NCBI GenBank assembly: GCA_905250075.1
Contig: CAJNOP010000521.1
Coordinates: 62,001-126,000, forward strand
DNA length: 64,000 nt
Direction: 5' to 3'
Source: Rotaria sp. Silwood1
Taxonomy: Eukaryota > Rotifera > Eurotatoria > Philodinida > Philodinidae
Shown here: positions 61,773 through 64,000 of the stretch, piece by piece
How the letters are laid out: every line of letters starts with the position of its first letter
Numbering within the stretch: position 1 is the first letter of the stretch
The notes under the pieces: model-generated
Told to the model about the DNA's origin: nothing
The model's database searches: none
What the model saw: the letters and a program-made list of their open reading frames with translations, nothing else
Translations under genes and position numbers: made by a program

Positions 61773-61954
61773 TGGTTTCTATAAATGAAACGAACTCTAA
61801 ACCATTTTCTGTTGTCGTTCGGTCCTACGAAATCCTTCAAAAGTTTCGTAATCTCCCATGAGCCCTTTTCGAGAGTTTAAGAATCTCTGGAAGGATTTCG
61901 TGCGTACGTTCGACAACGGAAAATGGTTTCAGATTCGTTTCAAGCATGGAAACC
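61773..61954. repeat. Inverted repeat of ~180 bp
   Basis: Arms GGTTTCTATAAATGAAACGAA...ACCATTTTCTGTTGTCG...CGAAATCCTTC pair with the complement at 61890-61954. It shares ACGAAA words with the neighbouring 437-bp foldback element. The 129-codon minus frame at 61837-62226 runs through one arm and is not convincing. Confidence 0.5.
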
Positions 61955-62255
61955 ATTGTAACTTTCGAATGACACCTTTCTTTTTTCAATGTGCCACATT
62001 CAACACCAGTTAGTGGACAACGTAAGAGTGCTGCTCTTCCAACAGCTTCACGGAAAAAGCCTAAATGCTTCTGACACCTTGTGGCCATTACCGACAGATA
62101 TCCGTGGAACCATAAGCGACACTCGACGCACCTTACCCAGACAGCCCTTGAAAAATTAACAATACGAAACCTCGATAATCTTTGAATACTTATGGGTGCC
62201 GCACAAGGACACTCTTCAACATTCATTAGTAGCTGAACAGGAAAGCTCTTAAAGA

Positions 62256-62392
62256 CTTATGGATATCTCGAAACGATAGGGCTGGACGACGTACAGATAC
62301 CTCCATAGGGTTGCCCTGCACCACCTATGGATACCCAAATAGGATAGCCCTTGATGACCTATGGGAACCTCTATAGGATAGGTCTTTATGAA
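62256..62392. repeat. 34-bp tandem repeat, four copies
   Basis: Four adjacent units of 34-35 bp share the pattern CTATGGATACC...ATAGGATAGCCC...TGATGAC. A partial fifth may precede them from about 62225. The units are diverged at roughly a third of sites by eye. Confidence 0.55.
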
Positions 62393-62439
62393 GAAGAGTT
62401 ATTCCGGGAGATGAGCTTGTGTGGAAAGAACTGGTCAAA

Positions 62440-62565
62440 AAGTTCACCTTCTTTCAAAAGAGTTGTTCGATTAGATCAGCTCGTATGTATAGAGCTGCTG
62501 AAAAAGTTGAGCTTCTCTCAAAAGAACTATGCGAACGGCTTCTGGGAGAGAATCTAAAGCTGAAC
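62440..62565. repeat. Dispersed repeat, two diverged copies
   Basis: AAAAGTTCACCTTCTTTCAAAAGAG (62440-62463) and AAAAGTTGAGCTTCTCTCAAAAGAAC (62502-62527) are related. A further copy lies in inverted orientation at about 59400-59446. This is probably a relic of a repeated element. Confidence 0.45.
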
Positions 62566-62599
62566 TGTCATATTTCTAGTTCCAGGCGTGAACACCCAA

Positions 62600-64000
62600 A
62601 AATACCGATTGTGAGTAGTCATGTATGATATAGGTGGAAAGTTGGATTTGAAAGGAAGACCTATATGAATATCCACACAGAAGATGATTACCTGATAAGG
62701 TTTTGAGAGCCGCAGTTTTTCAAACGTTTTTGGCTCCGATATAAATTTGAAATGGAGGATTTGACTAGCATGCATTGGCAAACATGTACTGCCACTTGCT
62801 GCACACATTGCAAACCAATTTCCTTATAGGAACTAATCGGAAGAAAGTATTCGATTTTGAAAGTTAAAGCTCATCACAAGGTTTCCAAGAAACCAGTGTT
62901 TTTGACTTTTACTCATCTTAATTTAAAGATTTCTCGGTCATTATTCATACTTGAGAACTCTAAATGATATTAAACTGAAGAAAAAAGACGCTGTGTAACA
63001 TAACGAAATCCGATTTTCATTTTGACATACTTTTTGAAAAAGCTATATTTATGTTCCTTGGGGTTTGCATAATTTTTGAGTTTTGTCAGAAAGCTTTAAC
63101 AACATGTAAAAAGGCAGCTCTTGGTGAGTTGCAACGGCAAGTCTATAGATACAGTAGTTGTCTGCCGTCCACCGATGTGCTGCTCGTCGGTGCCACCGGN
63201 NNNNNNNNNNNNNNNNNNNNNNNNNNNNNNNNNNNNNNNNNNNNNNNNNNNNNNNNNNNNNNNNNNNNNNNNNNNNNNNNNNNNNNNNNNNNNNNNNNNC
63301 AAATTTCTATGATTTAAAATCTTAGTACAAAAGTTGTATCGATAGCCCTCTTGATGAAAAGATCTACAAGTCACAAGTTTATTTTCAAAGAAGGTAAAGA
63401 GTGTTATAGCTCATCCCTGAGAAAGGGATACTATCGGAACAAGTTCGGAAATGATATTCTGTATAAATTACATCGAATTTGAAGGATAATATTCACTAAC
63501 GACAAATCATTCATTCAAAATGCTAGTTTGATTTGAATAATTATGTTGTAAAAGTCAATAATTATATCGAGCGATGAATTTTAATAGAATCAACCTGATT
63601 TAATAATATGCTTGCAATACTATGGAGCATTCTCGATACTTTTATAGAGAAAAGTAGTAACTTTACGCAAGTCCATAGTTTTTAGTCATCTAAAAGATCA
63701 TAAGAGTTGGTCAAGAGATTTATATCAGAGAGTGTCGCAAGACACATGAAGCTGCAGAACATATGCTAAGTGATTATTAGTTCACAAATGGTTACAATTT
63801 GAACTCATTGAAATATTTTAATGGAAAAACTATAATATAATATCAAAAAACAATAATCAGATACGGACAAGTTTTAGACAGTTATAATGATTGTTCGAAA
63901 CATTATATTAGATTTAACGAAATCATGAAAATCAACTATGATAAATGACACATAATATTTTGTAAAGAATCGATAGTGTGTCACTCTTCACTTTCAGTAT
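62600..64000. other. No gene recognised; contains N gap
   Basis: A+T-rich sequence with short frames only. An assembly gap occupies 63200-63299 (100 Ns, a placeholder length), and any frame drawn across it is meaningless. Confidence 0.5.

Noticed and set aside
61837..62226. Minus-strand 129-codon frame with several Cys
   Set aside because: It runs through one arm of an inverted repeat and matches no motif I know.
63051..63374. Frames crossing the 100-N gap
   Set aside because: Ns do not support a reading frame; the true gap length is unknown.
1..64000. CRISPR arrays, rRNA, tRNA, bacterial operons or insertion sequences
   Set aside because: The window is eukaryotic. No regular spacer arrays, rRNA cores or tRNA A/B-box plus cloverleaf combinations were seen by eye. 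A tRNAscan or Rfam search would be decisive for small RNAs.

Overview
Eukaryotic nuclear DNA, A+T-rich, with compact protein genes split by many short GT-AG introns (often 50-70 bp) and a few introns of 1-2 kb. The best fit is a bdelloid rotifer. Three things suggest this: blocks of TGTGGG/CCCACA-type repeat, which I recall as the bdelloid telomere unit; decayed copies of a Cys-rich protein family I remember from bdelloid genomes; and polypyrimidine-AG acceptors 0-16 nt before most start codons, as expected if a spliced leader is added in trans. The assignment is inferred from sequence reading only. Two assembly gaps are present (17232-17241 and 63200-63299).

Layout. 1-3.3 kb: a telomere-type repeat block, then a five-exon eEF1A-like gene on the minus strand with an altered GTP-binding site. 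3.3-13.8 kb: no convincing gene; old degenerate tandem repeats and a few coding-like scraps. 13.8-15.2 kb: PKA catalytic subunit (+). 17.4-20.9 kb: YIPF6 followed 66 nt later by DPH7, both on the minus strand, an operon-like pair. 21.3-30.9 kb: two tandem ZIP (SLC39) family genes (+). The first has lost the metal-site motifs; the second is a canonical ZIP8/ZIP14-type transporter. 31.5-33.9 kb: two decayed copies of the Cys-rich family. 34.6-36.0 kb: a single-exon minus-strand gene encoding two copies of an I-PpoI-like His-Me finger domain. 39.4-40.0 kb: a 619-bp palindromic element flanked by TTA. 40.4-49.1 kb: PDS5 cohesin regulator in 25 exons, with several hAT-like miniature elements in its introns. 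51.1-56.3 kb: an uncharacterised helical protein gene in 21 exons. 57.4-62.6 kb: repeat-rich DNA made of telomere-type blocks alternating with a GGGAGCAA-core minisatellite, then foldback elements and a 34-bp tandem repeat. 62.6-64 kb: nothing recognised, with an N gap.

The intact genes are conserved eukaryotic housekeeping genes: signalling (PKA), diphthamide synthesis on eEF2 (DPH7), Golgi trafficking (YIPF6), metal transport (ZIP) and sister-chromatid cohesion (PDS5). The items most worth a second look are the metal-site-less ZIP paralogue, the catalytically altered eEF1A, the duplicated His-Me finger protein, the YIPF6-DPH7 operon candidate, and the composite telomere-repeat/minisatellite modules. 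Exon joins were worked out by hand from splice signals and reading frame; each multi-exon gene sums to an exact number of codons.
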